Part shown: positions 8,628 to 17,224 of the stretch, one piece after another
Numbering within the stretch: the stretch's first letter is position 1
How the letters are laid out: each line of letters begins with the position of its first letter
DNA from: Micromonospora pisi
GTDB taxonomy: Bacteria > Actinomycetota > Actinomycetes > Mycobacteriales > Micromonosporaceae
Direction: 5' to 3'
DNA length: 64,000 nt
Assembly (NCBI RefSeq): GCF_003633685.1
Contig: NZ_RBKT01000001.1
Coordinates: 7,874,001-7,938,000, forward strand
Notes under the pieces: generated by a model
The model's database searches: none
Seen by the model: the letters and a program-made list of their open reading frames with translations, nothing else
What the model was told of the DNA's origin: nothing
Made by a program: the position numbers and the translations under genes

Positions 8628-9659
8628 TCACCATTGCCGCGCGGTGGCCCAGTGGGTGATGCCGGCGAGCACCGCGACACTGGGTGACGACTCCAGTGTG
8701 GAGAGCTGGTTTCGTGCCCGCCGGATGTGTTCGGCCACGTGTTCGGGCGCCCGCTCCAGCGCACCGGTCTCTTCCAGTAGACGGTGGAAGTCCTTGAGGG
8801 CGTCGGCGTCGGCCGTCCGGTGGTTGAGTGCCTCGACCAGGCGTCGGCGCTGGGCCCGGTTGCCGGCCTGGTACGCCAGTAGCACCGGCAGGGTGGTGCG
8901 GCCGTTGGCCAGGTCGTTGGTGGGGGACTTGCCCGCCACGACCGCCGGTGTGGTGTACGCCAGCAGGTCGTCGCGGATCTGGAAGGCGACTCCGAGGTGT
9001 TCGCCGTAGCTGGCCAACTGTTGGCAGTGGGCCGGTTCGGCACCGGCGAGGATGGCGCCGATCTCGCAGACGGCCCGGAACAGGGCGCCAGTCTTGAGCC
9101 GGATCATTTCCAGGTAGATGTCCACGTCGATGCCGGGGTCGCCGACGAGTTGCGCCTCCAGCACCTGTCCCCGACACAGATCGGTGCCGGCGCGGGCCAG
9201 TACGGCGATCGCGGTGCCGATCGCACTGTCCGACACCCCGGTGGCCCGACACTCGGTGATCGACTCGAAGGCGGTGAAGATGAGGGCGTCCCCGGCCACG
9301 ATCGCGTCCGGCAGGCCGTACACCAGGGGGACCGCCGGGCGGCCCCGACGCATCTCGTCGGCGTCGATGATGTCGTCGTGCACCAGGGTCGCGACGTGGA
9401 GGTACTCCAGGCCGAGTGCGGCCGGCAGGATGTCCTCGGGTCGGCCGCCCACGGCGGCCGCCGACTCCAGCATCAATATCGGCCGGATCAGTTTTCCCGC
9501 CGGCAGCAGTGCGTAACGATGTATAGTCGACAACCGGTCGGCCGTGTCTGTTGTCGCTGGCCACCTGCGATCGAGTGCGTCACGTAGGAGTCGGGCCGCG
9601 CGACTGGACGTCAGGTCTTTCAGGAAGTCGCGGGGGTCTGTTCTGGCAATCGCGGTCAT
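8628..9659 (-). CDS. Polyprenyl diphosphate synthase
   Basis: An all-trans isoprenyl diphosphate synthase of 343 aa that would supply the linear prenyl diphosphate for the operon. The first aspartate-rich motif is complete (HDDIIDADE, D95-D96-D99). The second is DDLLAYT (230-236), where the last Asp of DDxxD is Ala. GKLIRP (55-60) and LKTGALF are the usual substrate-binding segments. ATG 9659 is preferred because AAGGA lies about 10 bases upstream; an upstream TTG at 9710 has no clear ribosome site. It is the first gene of the operon. Chain length cannot be read reliably by eye; C20 or longer seems likelier than C15. Confidence 0.92.
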   Translation of the reverse strand: MTAIARTDPRDFLKDLTSSRAARLLRDALDRRWPATTDTADRLSTIHRYALLPAGKLIRPILMLESAAAVGGRPEDILPAALGLEYLHVATLVHDDIIDADEMRRGRPAVPLVYGLPDAIVAGDALIFTAFESITECRATGVSDSAIGTAIAVLARAGTDLCRGQVLEAQLVGDPGIDVDIYLEMIRLKTGALFRAVCEIGAILAGAEPAHCQQLASYGEHLGVAFQIRDDLLAYTTPAVVAGKSPTNDLANGRTTLPVLLAYQAGNRAQRRRLVEALNHRTADADALKDFHRLLEETGALERAPEHVAEHIRRARNQLSTLESSPSVAVLAGITHWATARQW

Positions 9660-9980
9660 GGGCTCACGGTCCTTGCTGGCAGGATCGCGGGTGTGTCTCT
9701 TGTGGATCAATTGAATTACGGCGACCGTACCATCGCCTCCGCGCGGGGTAAAGAAGTTTCTCGATGGTGTAATCTTCGTGTCAAACCTGTCACAAGGGCG
9801 GTATCGCCGCTCAATTCACGGCCGCTCAGGGCAACTGCGAACGACCTTCCTGAAAGATCGCCTCTAGGGTGAAATCAGGCAAGATCCACACTCTCTGATC
9901 GAATCGGAATTTTCCCTGTTCGGGCTGCGGATCGACGTATCCGGACCGATGTCCCGGCCATTCGCTGATATTCGAACAGC
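9660..9980 (-). promoter_or_regulatory. AT-richer leader and probable promoter of the terpenoid operon
   Basis: About 320 bp of clearly lower GC than its surroundings. On the minus strand a perfect TTGACA hexamer lies at 9784-9779, about 120 bases before the prenyl synthase ATG. No good -10 is seen 17 bases downstream, so the exact promoter is unproved. No coding frame covers this stretch convincingly. Confidence 0.35.
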
Positions 9981-10837
9981 GTGAATCCGCTGCCATCCTC
10001 CGCCTCCGCCTCCGCCTGCGGCGCTGCCGCCCAGGCCGACCCGCTGCTGATGGCCGACGCGATGCGCCGGACCGTGGCCGAGACCGAGGCGTGGCGGCTG
10101 TGGTTCGTGGACCACGACGGTGACCCGGCCAGATCATCGAGCCGGCGTCGGAGTGGGCGGTGCGGCAGTTTCTCCACCACCGACGGGTTCACCACGTCGC
10201 CTCGGCCGGCGCCGGATACTCCCAGGCCGCGGCGGGTGTGGCCGACCTCTACGCGGCTGCCGTGACGGGTCGACCCGAACCGGTCCGGGTCGACCGTGTC
10301 TTCTCGACGGGCTCGTCGCCCGCCGTCCGGGCGGCCGACGCCGTCTACCGGGGCCTCGTCCGCGTTCACCTGGAACCGCTGGTTCCGGCGGACCCACCTG
10401 GCCCACCTGCCGACGATGGTCAACCAGAGCGACGCCATCGGGTCCGCCCCTGGGCCGGTGCGGTCCCGTACCGCGCGGAGGTCGGGGGGTGGAGCCGGTG
10501 CGGTGGACCGACCCTCGTGCGGGACAATTTCCTCAACTATCCGACAGTTTTTCCGCACCTCAGAGTGGGGCCAGCCGACGATTTGACGACAGACGTCTAC
10601 AGCGCCCCCGAAACCGAGGTGCGGACAGGTTTCATCGCCGGCCCGGAACGCTATCCACCCGAAACGGTTTCCGACCATCAGGAACGCCTCCGGTGCGTAC
10701 TCGGCATCGCCCGTACCAGCCCGGACCTGCGCCTCGCCCGGATCGAAATGCTCGACGAACTCCACATCCCGCCGGACGTGTTCGACCCCGCGCTGGACGA
10801 GGTCGACTTTGGCGGCGAACAGCCTGCGGCCGCATAG
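9981..10837 (+). pseudogene. Frame-broken gene of unknown family
   Basis: No single frame explains this stretch, but strongly GC3-biased coding runs appear one after another in different frames. The first runs to about 10130 (RRTVAETEAWRLWFVDHDGD), the second from about 10132 (IIEPASEWAVRQFLHHRRVH, then AGYSQAAAGVADLYAAAVTG). The third is near 10365-10445 (FTWNRWFRRTHLAHLPTMVN), and the second frame resumes to a TAG at 10835-10837 (ending HIPPDVFDPALDEVDF). This is the signature of a real gene with at least two or three frameshifts. I do not recognise the family. It sits between the terpenoid operon promoter and the AraC regulator, so it may be a lost regulator or accessory gene of that cluster. 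Confidence 0.45.
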
Positions 10838-11039
10838 CAGTGCGCGGTAACGCAGCAGAGGGTGGTTTAGCGCCGCCCCCATGCGGGGCGACACTGGAGG
10901 GCCGAGAATCCTCCATCGCTCACGCGGCACGCGTATCCCACGCAAATGTCCGCGGCCCGGCGCTCGTCCGGGATCGGCGCCGGCTCGATGCTGGCGGCGG
11001 CGTGGCTGGACCATCCCGGCGCGCGATGCCGGCGATACT

Positions 11040-11885
11040 GTGGGCGTGGAGTACGTGTCCAGAGTGCCGCGACCGCCGCTGGACGGGCTGATCGACGACC
11101 TTTACTACCTGGAGGGTGCGTCGCCGTACGCCTGGCTGACGCTGCCGCCCGCGCCGTCGGCGCTGCTCATCGTCAACCTCGGGGCGCCGTTCCGCATCCG
11201 CGGCGGCACTGACATCGAGACGGCCGAGTACGCCGACGGCTGTGTGGTCACCATGCCCACCCGCGCGTGGCAGTTCGGCTACCCACTCCGGACCCGGTCA
11301 GTCGGCGTGCACTTCAAGCCGTGGGGGCTGGCGCCATTCCTGCCGATGCCCGCGGCCGAGCTGTGTGACCGGCCGGTGACGGTAGAGCAGGTTTGGGGCG
11401 GACCCGCCATTGCTGAGCTGCGAGACCGGCTGGCCACGGCGGACGGAGCGCACGAGATGCTGACGCTGCTCGAGGAGGAGCTGATGCGACGGCTGTGCGA
11501 GACCGCCGGCCTGGGGCTGGTCCGCCATACGAGCAGCGTCATCGCGGCGACCAGCAAGGGCGTGGCGATCGGCGACCTGAGCGTGGCAGCCGGTGTCAGC
11601 AGCACTCATCTGGCACAGCGGTTCAAGGAGCTCATCGGCGTCACGCCGAAGCGGCTGGCCCGCACCTACCGCTTCACCGCCACCGTGTTCGCGATCAACC
11701 CCGCCGGACCGATCGACTGGGGCGACCTCGCCTATGACGCAGGCTACTTCGACCAGGCCCACTTCAGCCACGAGTTCCGGGCGTTCACCGGGCTCACGCC
11801 GACCCGGTACGTCGAAGTCCGGCGGCGGTTCCTGCGCGAACATCCCGGCCACGCGATGGACGGCTGGCCGCTGCCGGCCGATTGA
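11040..11885 (+). CDS. AraC-family transcriptional regulator
   Basis: A DNA-binding regulator of about 281 aa. The N-terminal half (PPLDGLIDDLYYLEGASPYA, LPPAPSALLIVNLGAPFRIR) matches the small-ligand domain seen in many actinobacterial AraC proteins. The C-terminal quarter holds the double helix-turn-helix, with IGDLSVAAGVSSTHLAQRFK as the first recognition unit and WGDLAYDAGYFDQAHFSHEF plus FTGLTPTRYVE as the conserved second. GTG 11040 or GTG 11046 can start it; the frame upstream lacks coding character. It is followed after about 66 bp by a DHFR-like gene on the same strand and may control it. A role in the neighbouring terpenoid operon is possible but unsupported by a visible site. Confidence 0.88.
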   Translation: MGVEYVSRVPRPPLDGLIDDLYYLEGASPYAWLTLPPAPSALLIVNLGAPFRIRGGTDIETAEYADGCVVTMPTRAWQFGYPLRTRSVGVHFKPWGLAPFLPMPAAELCDRPVTVEQVWGGPAIAELRDRLATADGAHEMLTLLEEELMRRLCETAGLGLVRHTSSVIAATSKGVAIGDLSVAAGVSSTHLAQRFKELIGVTPKRLARTYRFTATVFAINPAGPIDWGDLAYDAGYFDQAHFSHEFRAFTGLTPTRYVEVRRRFLREHPGHAMDGWPLPAD

Positions 11886-11951
11886 TTTCTTACAAGAGCG
11901 ACAGCTCACGACACGCTAATTTGGGGGCATCCCAAAGCAGAGGAGAGCCCC

Positions 11952-12533
11952 GTGGGCAAGGTGGTCATGTACAGCTCGGTGTCGGTGGACGGCTTCGTCG
12001 CGGACGAGAACGACCAGCCCGGACCGCTGTTCGACTGGTTGTCCCGCGGTGACGTCCCGTTGGACGAGAGCGGCGTGTTGAAGGTGTCGCAGGCGTCCTA
12101 CGACTACACCCGGTCGTACTGGGACCAGATCGGGGCGACAATCGCCGGCCGCCACGTCTTCGACATGACGGACGGCTGGGACGGGAAGCCTCCGAGCGGG
12201 ATCGACCACGTGGTCGTCGTGACCCACCGGGGCAGGCCCGAGGGCTGGGACCCCGAGGCGCCGTTTCACTTCGTCGACGGCGTCGAGGCAGCCGTGGCCA
12301 AGGCGCAGGAGCTTGCGGGTGACCGCGTGGTCGAGGTCGCCGCTGGCGACGTCGGTGGCCAGGTGCTTGCCGCGGGCCTGGTCGACGAGGTGCGCATGGA
12401 CGTCGTACCCGTCGTGTTCGGGTCCGGCAAGCGCTACTTCGGGTCGGTCGACGCGCAGCACCTGTTGGAGGATCCTGACGTGGTGATTCAGGGCAACCGG
12501 GTGCTTCACCTGCGCTATCGGGTGCGCCGTTGA
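11952..12533 (+). CDS. Dihydrofolate reductase / RibD C-terminal family protein
   Basis: A 193 aa NAD(P)H-dependent reductase-like protein of the DHFR/RibD-C superfamily. The N-terminus (VVMYSSVSVDGFVADENDQP) is the characteristic first strand and loop, GRHVFDMTDGWDGKPP forms the nucleotide-site region, and VVPVVFGSGKRYF near the C-terminus is the family's conserved last motif. GTG 11952 is preceded by AGAGGAGAG at ideal distance. Such proteins often stand alone next to regulators; the true substrate is seldom known. Family assignment is firm, a folate role is not implied. Confidence 0.9.
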   Translation: MGKVVMYSSVSVDGFVADENDQPGPLFDWLSRGDVPLDESGVLKVSQASYDYTRSYWDQIGATIAGRHVFDMTDGWDGKPPSGIDHVVVVTHRGRPEGWDPEAPFHFVDGVEAAVAKAQELAGDRVVEVAAGDVGGQVLAAGLVDEVRMDVVPVVFGSGKRYFGSVDAQHLLEDPDVVIQGNRVLHLRYRVRR

Positions 12534-12872
12534 CCGATCTGAGCGGGTACGCGAAGAAGTCCACTGCGAACGGTGACACAAGATCGGGCCTCCGGCTGCG
12601 TTTGCGCATCGCTGTCCCTGGTCGGGCAGCCGACGCCGATCCGCCCCAGCGCCTCACCTGCGGCAAGTTCAACTCAAGATCACTGGTTGCCGGTTTCCGT
12701 CGTATCTTTGGCCGACCCCAGGAAGAGCGGCTGATCACGGTGACGTACTTGTCCCCGTGGCTCCCGCGTGGCGGCACCGCCTCGCCGCGCTCCGCGCCGG
12801 ATGTCCGACCGGTCCAGGCTGACCGGCCGGGACACCGTCAGTCGAATCGTCGGGCTCGGCCGACCGGTGCTG
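12534..12872. other. Intergenic stretch, no gene seen
   Basis: About 340 bp between a rightward gene and the 3' end of a leftward glycosyltransferase gene. The central part (about 12660-12750) is less GC-rich. Open frames exist on both strands but show no family resemblance or consistent codon bias. I see no clear terminator hairpin. Confidence 0.4.
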
Positions 12873-14078
12873 TCAGCGCCGGCGGGCCAGTTCGGCCAGG
12901 TCCGTGACCAGCTGGGCGAAGCCGGGGCTGCCGAGGTGCTGGCGCTGCATCGCCCCCGCCCGCCACCGGAAACCCGGATCGCCGAGCACCCGCTCGCAGG
13001 CCCCGACCAATCCCGCCTCGGTCAGCTCGGCCACGTCGAGCCGTTCACCCAGCCCCAGTTCGGCGATCCGGTCGGCGTTCGCGGGTTGGTCGGCGAAGAC
13101 CGGCAGCGCCACCATCGGCACGCCGGCAGCCACCGCTTCGTGGGTGGCGTTGAATCCGGCGTGGGTCACGAAGAGGTCGACCGTGGGGAGCAGGGTGCGC
13201 TGCGCGACGAACGGCGTCAGTTGGACGTTCGGCGGTGGGGGGCCGACCACCTCGGCCAGCCCGGTCTGGCCGCCGAGCGTCACCACCGAGTGGCAGGGGA
13301 GCGCGCCGAGCGCCGCCACCAGCGGTGGGAGCAGTTCCGCCATCCCGGGCAGGGTCAGCACCAGCGAACCGAGGCTCGCCAGGATCACCGGCCGGTCCGC
13401 TGGCAGCGCCGCGACGACCGGGTCGAGGGGTACGTCCTCGGGTGGCGTCGGAGATCGGTAGTAGCGCCCGGACGGCAGCCTCAGCTCGGGCGGGTACCAC
13501 GCCCGGGGCACCAGCCCGGCGCGCAGATGACGGTGCGGGTGCAGCGGCTGACGGACCGGGGTGAGACCGAGGGCCTCCCGCTGCGCGTCCAGTGTGTCGA
13601 TCACCAGCGGCAGCTCCCGGGTGGCGTACGGGGAGATGTCGAGCGTGACGTGCGGGATGCCGAGCACCTCGGCGACGAGGTAGCCGCCGTACTCGGCGGG
13701 TTCGCGCACGATCACGTCCGGGTGCCAGTCGCGGGCCACTTCGAGCAGGTCACGGGCGAAGCGCAGGGCGATCGGCCCGGCGTACGCCCGCGCGATCTGT
13801 TCGGCCGCGATCGGGTCGACGGTGCGCCGGCCGGGCAGCATCAGCCGTTGCGGCAGGCCGAACTCCTCGGCCAGCCGGGGATCGTGGCGCAGCTGTTCCT
13901 GGCCGGCGACGTTCGGCAGTGGCAGGTGCGGTACGCCGTGCCGGGCCAGCTCGTCCGCCATCGAGTCGGCGGTGGCTACTGCGGCCTGGTGCCCGAGGGC
14001 CTGTGCGGTCTGGGCCAACGGCACCAGCGCCGGCACCAGATGCGAGTAGATCGGTTGGCTGGTCACGAGGATGCGCAC
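12873..14078 (-). CDS. Macrolide-type glycosyltransferase (GT1, MGT family)
   Basis: A 401 aa GT-B glycosyltransferase distinct from the one at 975. The N-terminus (VRILVTSQPIYSHLVPALVP) and the C-terminal donor signature (FVTHAGFNATHEAVAAGVPM, then PVFADQPANADRIAELGLG) are typical of MGT/UGT-like enzymes that glycosylate small hydrophobic acceptors. The start is GTG 14078; the frame extends far upstream but that part is antisense to the dioxygenase gene. It diverges from that dioxygenase over a 190 bp region holding a triple 20 bp repeat, suggesting joint control. Acceptor unknown; the terpenoid product is one candidate. Confidence 0.9.
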   Translation of the reverse strand: MRILVTSQPIYSHLVPALVPLAQTAQALGHQAAVATADSMADELARHGVPHLPLPNVAGQEQLRHDPRLAEEFGLPQRLMLPGRRTVDPIAAEQIARAYAGPIALRFARDLLEVARDWHPDVIVREPAEYGGYLVAEVLGIPHVTLDISPYATRELPLVIDTLDAQREALGLTPVRQPLHPHRHLRAGLVPRAWYPPELRLPSGRYYRSPTPPEDVPLDPVVAALPADRPVILASLGSLVLTLPGMAELLPPLVAALGALPCHSVVTLGGQTGLAEVVGPPPPNVQLTPFVAQRTLLPTVDLFVTHAGFNATHEAVAAGVPMVALPVFADQPANADRIAELGLGERLDVAELTEAGLVGACERVLGDPGFRWRAGAMQRQHLGSPGFAQLVTDLAELARRR

Positions 14079-14110
14079 GAGACGGGATGCTTTCCCGCGA
14101 CCCGCTGTGC

Positions 14111-14170
14111 CGTCAAGGTTCCACCGCGGGCGTCGAGGTTCCACCGCGGGCGTCGAGGTTCCACCGCGAA
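14111..14170. repeat. Three tandem 20-bp repeats in a divergent promoter
   Basis: Three head-to-tail copies of a 20 bp unit, CGTCRAGGTTCCACCGCGRR, run without gaps; copies one and two differ at one base and copy three ends in AA instead of GG. The block lies 33-92 bases upstream of the glycosyltransferase GTG (minus strand) and about 100-160 bases upstream of the dioxygenase ATG (plus strand). The 20 bp period, near two helical turns, would place bound proteins on one DNA face, so an operator array is the natural reading. Confidence 0.75.
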
Positions 14171-14271
14171 TGGGCGTCCATATTGGACGCGTTGGCTCTG
14201 GCGGGTGATCGGGAGCCGTGGAATGATTCGTCGATCGGACGGTGACGTGTTGTCGAGGCCGGAGGGCGAAC

Positions 14272-15141
14272 ATGTCGGTTTCAACCGGGACCACCCTCGA
14301 CGTCAGGCCGATCTCGGGAGCGCTGGGCGCGGAGATCCACGGCGTCGACCTGACCAACCTGACCGACGAACTCTTCGCCGAACTGCACCGCCTCCTGCTG
14401 CGACACCAGGTCATCTTCGTGGTCGGACAGACCGGCCTGACTCCCGAGGCGCACGTCGCCTTCGGACGCCGGTTCGGCGAGGTGGAGCTGCACCCGTACC
14501 TGCCCCGGCTCGAGGGCACTCCGGAGATCGTCGTGATCGATTCGGAGAGCGGCGGCAAGGTCGACGTGTGGCACACCGACATGACCTTCCACCAGAGTCC
14601 GCCGATCGCCTCCATCCTGCACCTGGTGAAGACTCCCAGCGTGGGCGGCGACACGATGTGGACCAACCAGTGCCTGGTCTACGAGCAGCTTTCCGCGCCG
14701 ATCCGGCAGCTCCTCGACGGGCTGACCGCGATCCACGTGATCAGGATCGGCAACGAGTTCACCAGCCGGGCCGAACACCCCGTCGTACGGACACACCCCG
14801 AGACCGGGCGCCGCTCGCTGTACGTCAACCGCCTCTTCACCTCACACATCCCGCAGCTGAGCCGCAACGAGAGCGACGCGCTGTTGCAGTACCTCTTCGA
14901 GTTCTCCGAGGGGCCGCAGTTCACCTGCCGCTACCGTTGGCGGGCCGGGGACGTGGCGGTCTGGGACAACCGGGTCACTCAGCACTACGCGGTGAACGAC
15001 TACGTCGAGCCCCGTCGTGGCCAGCGGGTCACCATCCTCGGCGACCACCCCGAGGGCGAGCCGCCCCGGTGGGAGCACTACCAGGCGGCTCCCGGCCAGC
15101 GCTACTGGCCGGCGCGGGTGAACGCGGTCGAGAACTACTGA
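14272..15141 (+). CDS. TauD/TfdA-family Fe(II)/2-oxoglutarate dioxygenase
   Basis: A 289 aa non-heme iron oxygenase that couples 2-oxoglutarate decarboxylation to oxidation of a small substrate. The facial triad is visible: H101 and D103 in VWHTDMTF, and H238 in [15 protein letters not shown]252 in RRGQRVTI would hold 2-oxoglutarate. [12 protein letters not shown] near the N-terminus is the family's usual opening motif. ATG 14272 has GGAGGG upstream; the longer frame from 14242 has not. It diverges from a glycosyltransferase gene, which may mark it as a tailoring enzyme. Taurine or sulfonate use is an alternative, but no sulfonate transporter is near. Confidence 0.92.
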   Translation: MSVSTGTTLDVRPISGALGAEIHGVDLTNLTDELFAELHRLLLRHQVIFVVGQTGLTPEAHVAFGRRFGEVELHPYLPRLEGTPEIVVIDSESGGKVDVWHTDMTFHQSPPIASILHLVKTPSVGGDTMWTNQCLVYEQLSAPIRQLLDGLTAIHVIRIGNEFTSRAEHPVVRTHPETGRRSLYVNRLFTSHIPQLSRNESDALLQYLFEFSEGPQFTCRYRWRAGDVAVWDNRVTQHYAVNDYVEPRRGQRVTILGDHPEGEPPRWEHYQAAPGQRYWPARVNAVENY

Positions 15142-15157
15142 TCGGGCGGAGCGAGGT

Positions 15158-15577
15158 TCAGCGGCGGGCGGTCGGGCCGGGTGCGGGCATCACGTACAGG
15201 TCCAGCACGTCGGGGAGCGGGGCGACGCCGGGACCGCCGGCACGTACCCAGGCGGCGATGTCGTCCACCGCGCTGTCGTCGAGGACGAAGCCGAACCAGA
15301 CCGGGCGGGCGCCGGCCGCGCGACCCGCCCCGGACGGGTGGACCACCACCACGTTCGACCGTTCGCAGGCGTCGAGGCAGTCATCGGTGATCCGTACCCG
15401 GTGGTCGGTGCCGACCAGGGCCCGGAGCTGGTCGACCTGCCCGGCGTGGTCGACATCGGGGTGCTTGCGGGTGGAGCCGCAGCAGCAGCCCCGGCAGACG
15501 GTCAACGCGCAGCCCGTCGGTGCCGCCCACCGGCGTTGGTCGGAGCGTACGGGAACGGGGTCGGATGGGTGGCGCAC
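15158..15577 (-). CDS. Thioredoxin-like [2Fe-2S] ferredoxin domain protein
   Basis: A 139 aa protein with a thioredoxin-fold [2Fe-2S] domain. Cysteines cluster in TVCRGCCCGSTRKHP (about residues 27-41) and in DDCLDACERSNVVVVHP, the spacing of shethna-like/NuoE-like (2Fe-2S) domains. It may carry electrons for an oxygenase; the neighbouring dioxygenase does not need one, but the P450 and other redox enzymes of the region could use it. It converges on the dioxygenase gene with only a 16 bp gap. Partner is unknown. Confidence 0.82.
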   Translation of the reverse strand: MRHPSDPVPVRSDQRRWAAPTGCALTVCRGCCCGSTRKHPDVDHAGQVDQLRALVGTDHRVRITDDCLDACERSNVVVVHPSGAGRAAGARPVWFGFVLDDSAVDDIAAWVRAGGPGVAPLPDVLDLYVMPAPGPTARR

Positions 15578-15719
15578 CCGATCATCCTGACATCCGCTCG
15601 AGGCCGCGCGCGGCGAGGCCCGTACCGGCGCCGCCTTTCCGGGTGATGAACCGTCGTAGCGATCTTGGCTGGAGCGGCCCGGGATGCGAGGCTGGTCCGG
15701 TGAAGCGTGGAGCGATGTC

Positions 15720-16562
15720 GTGACCGGCCAGCTACTTGCGGTGAGTGATCTTCACGTGGGCTACCCGGAGAACCGCCGGATAGCCACCGAACTGCGACCC
15801 GGGTCCGACGACGACTGGTTGATCGTGGCCGGCGACGTCGGCGAGATGGCGGCCGACATCGAGTCCACCCTGACCATGCTGGCCGACCGGTTCGCCAAGG
15901 TGATCTGGGCGCCCGGCAACCACGAGCTGTGGACACCGGCCGGGGACCCGCTCCAGCTCCGGGGCGAGGAGCGCTACCAACATCTGGTACGGATGTGCCG
16001 CGCGATCGGCGTGGTCACCCCGGAGGACGAGTACCCGGTCTGGAACGGCGTCGGCGGACCGGCCATCGTCGCGCCGCTCTTCCTGCTCTACGACTACTCG
16101 TTCCGGATGCCCGGACTCGACACCAAGGAAGCGTCGCTGGCCCGGGCGTACGAGACCGGCGTGGTCTGTACGGACGAGTTCGTGCTGCACCCCGACCCGT
16201 ACCCGAGCCGGGAGCAGTGGTGCTGGGCCAGAGTGGAGCGGACCGAGCGCCGCCTCGCCGCCTGCGACCCGGACCTGCCCACCGTTCTGGTCAACCACTA
16301 TCCGCTGGTCCGGGAGCCGACCGACATCCTGCGCTATCCGGAGTTCGCCCAGTGGTGCGGTACGGACCGGACCGCCGACTGGCACCTGCGGTTCCGGGCC
16401 GCCGTGGCGGTCTACGGCCACCTGCACATTCCCCGGACCACCTGGCACGACGGGGTCCGGTTCGAGGAGGTCTCGCTCGGCTATCCGCGCGAGTGGCGGC
16501 AGCGGGGGCAACCTCCACGGGTGCCGCGCCCGGTCCTCACCGCCGTGGGGGTGGACCGGTGA
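15720..16562 (+). CDS. Metallophosphoesterase
   Basis: A calcineurin-like phosphoesterase of about 280 aa. The metal-binding motifs are in order: SDLHVGY (D-x-H), VAGDVGEM (G-D), APGNHELW (G-N-H-E), VNHYPL (H) and YGHLHIPRTTW (G-H-x-H). GTG 15720 is chosen because GGAG lies 8 bases upstream and the protein then begins VTGQLLAVSDLH; an ATG at 15684 is possible. Its stop overlaps the start of the phosphopantetheinyl transferase gene (GTGA), a pairing I know from many actinomycete genomes. Its real substrate is unknown; trimming or recycling of phosphopantetheine-type phosphoesters is a reasonable guess. Confidence 0.92.
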   Translation: MTGQLLAVSDLHVGYPENRRIATELRPGSDDDWLIVAGDVGEMAADIESTLTMLADRFAKVIWAPGNHELWTPAGDPLQLRGEERYQHLVRMCRAIGVVTPEDEYPVWNGVGGPAIVAPLFLLYDYSFRMPGLDTKEASLARAYETGVVCTDEFVLHPDPYPSREQWCWARVERTERRLAACDPDLPTVLVNHYPLVREPTDILRYPEFAQWCGTDRTADWHLRFRAAVAVYGHLHIPRTTWHDGVRFEEVSLGYPREWRQRGQPPRVPRPVLTAVGVDR

Positions 16563-17224
16563 TCGAGCGGCTGCTGCCCTCTTCGGTCAGCGCGGTGGAG
16601 GCCTTCGACGACCAGCTGCCCGCTCTGCTCTTTCCGGAGGAGGAGGCGCTGGTCACGAACGCGGTGGAGAAGCGGCGACGGGAGTTCGCGACCGCCCGCC
16701 GCTGCGCCCGGGAGGCGATGGCCGGGCTGGGTCTGGCGCCGGTGGCGCTGCTGCCCGGTCCGAACCGGGAGCCTCGCTGGCCGGACGGGGTGGTCGGCAG
16801 CATCACCCACTGCGACGGGTACCGGGCCGCGGCGGTGGCCAGGAACACCGAACTGCTGACCCTGGGTGTCGACGCCGAGCCGAACCAGCCGCTGCCGTCC
16901 GGGGTGCGTGAGTCGATCGCGCTGTCGCGGGAGCTGGTCCAGTTGGCCGAACTGACCACGGCCGAACCCTCGGTCCACTGGGACCGGTTGCTCTTCTGCG
17001 CCAAGGAGGCGGTCTACAAGGCCTGGTTCCCGCTCGCCCGCCGGTGGCTGGACTTCCACGAGGCCCGGGTCGAGATCGAACCGTACGCCGGCACCTTCAC
17101 CGCGACCCTGCTGGTTCCGGGTCCGGTGGTCGACGGCACGCCGATCAGCGGGTTCACCGGCCGTTGGCTGGCCGACCGGGGTCTGCTGCTCGCCGTCATC
17201 GCCCTGCCCGTCACCCGTACGTAG
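16559..17224 (+). CDS. Sfp/EntD-type 4'-phosphopantetheinyl transferase
   Basis: A 221 aa enzyme that moves the phosphopantetheine arm of CoA onto carrier-protein serines of PKS, NRPS or siderophore systems. Motifs are in order: REFATARRCAREAM, GSITHCDGYRAAAV (about 79-92), TLGVDAEPNQ with the Mg-binding D-x-E, and FCAKEAVYKAWFPL (about 143-156) with the catalytic W/F-x-x-K-E-A-x-x-K. GTG 16559 overlaps the phosphoesterase stop by 4 bp. No carrier-protein synthase is in this window, so it probably serves clusters elsewhere in the genome. Its 3' end overlaps the convergent HAD gene by 14 bp. Confidence 0.94.
   Translation: MIERLLPSSVSAVEAFDDQLPALLFPEEEALVTNAVEKRRREFATARRCAREAMAGLGLAPVALLPGPNREPRWPDGVVGSITHCDGYRAAAVARNTELLTLGVDAEPNQPLPSGVRESIALSRELVQLAELTTAEPSVHWDRLLFCAKEAVYKAWFPLARRWLDFHEARVEIEPYAGTFTATLLVPGPVVDGTPISGFTGRWLADRGLLLAVIALPVTRT

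Noticed and set aside
9875-11014. A 379-codon minus-strand frame over the frame-broken region
   Set aside because: Codon bias favours the plus-strand fragments, and the protein has low-complexity R/G composition.
14111-14170. Tandem repeat considered as a CRISPR array
   Set aside because: The units are contiguous with no spacers and no cas genes are present.
12768-15590. A 940-codon open frame on the plus strand
   Set aside because: It runs antisense to the glycosyltransferase and out of frame through the dioxygenase; composition is R/G/P/H-rich with no motifs. It is a GC-rich shadow.
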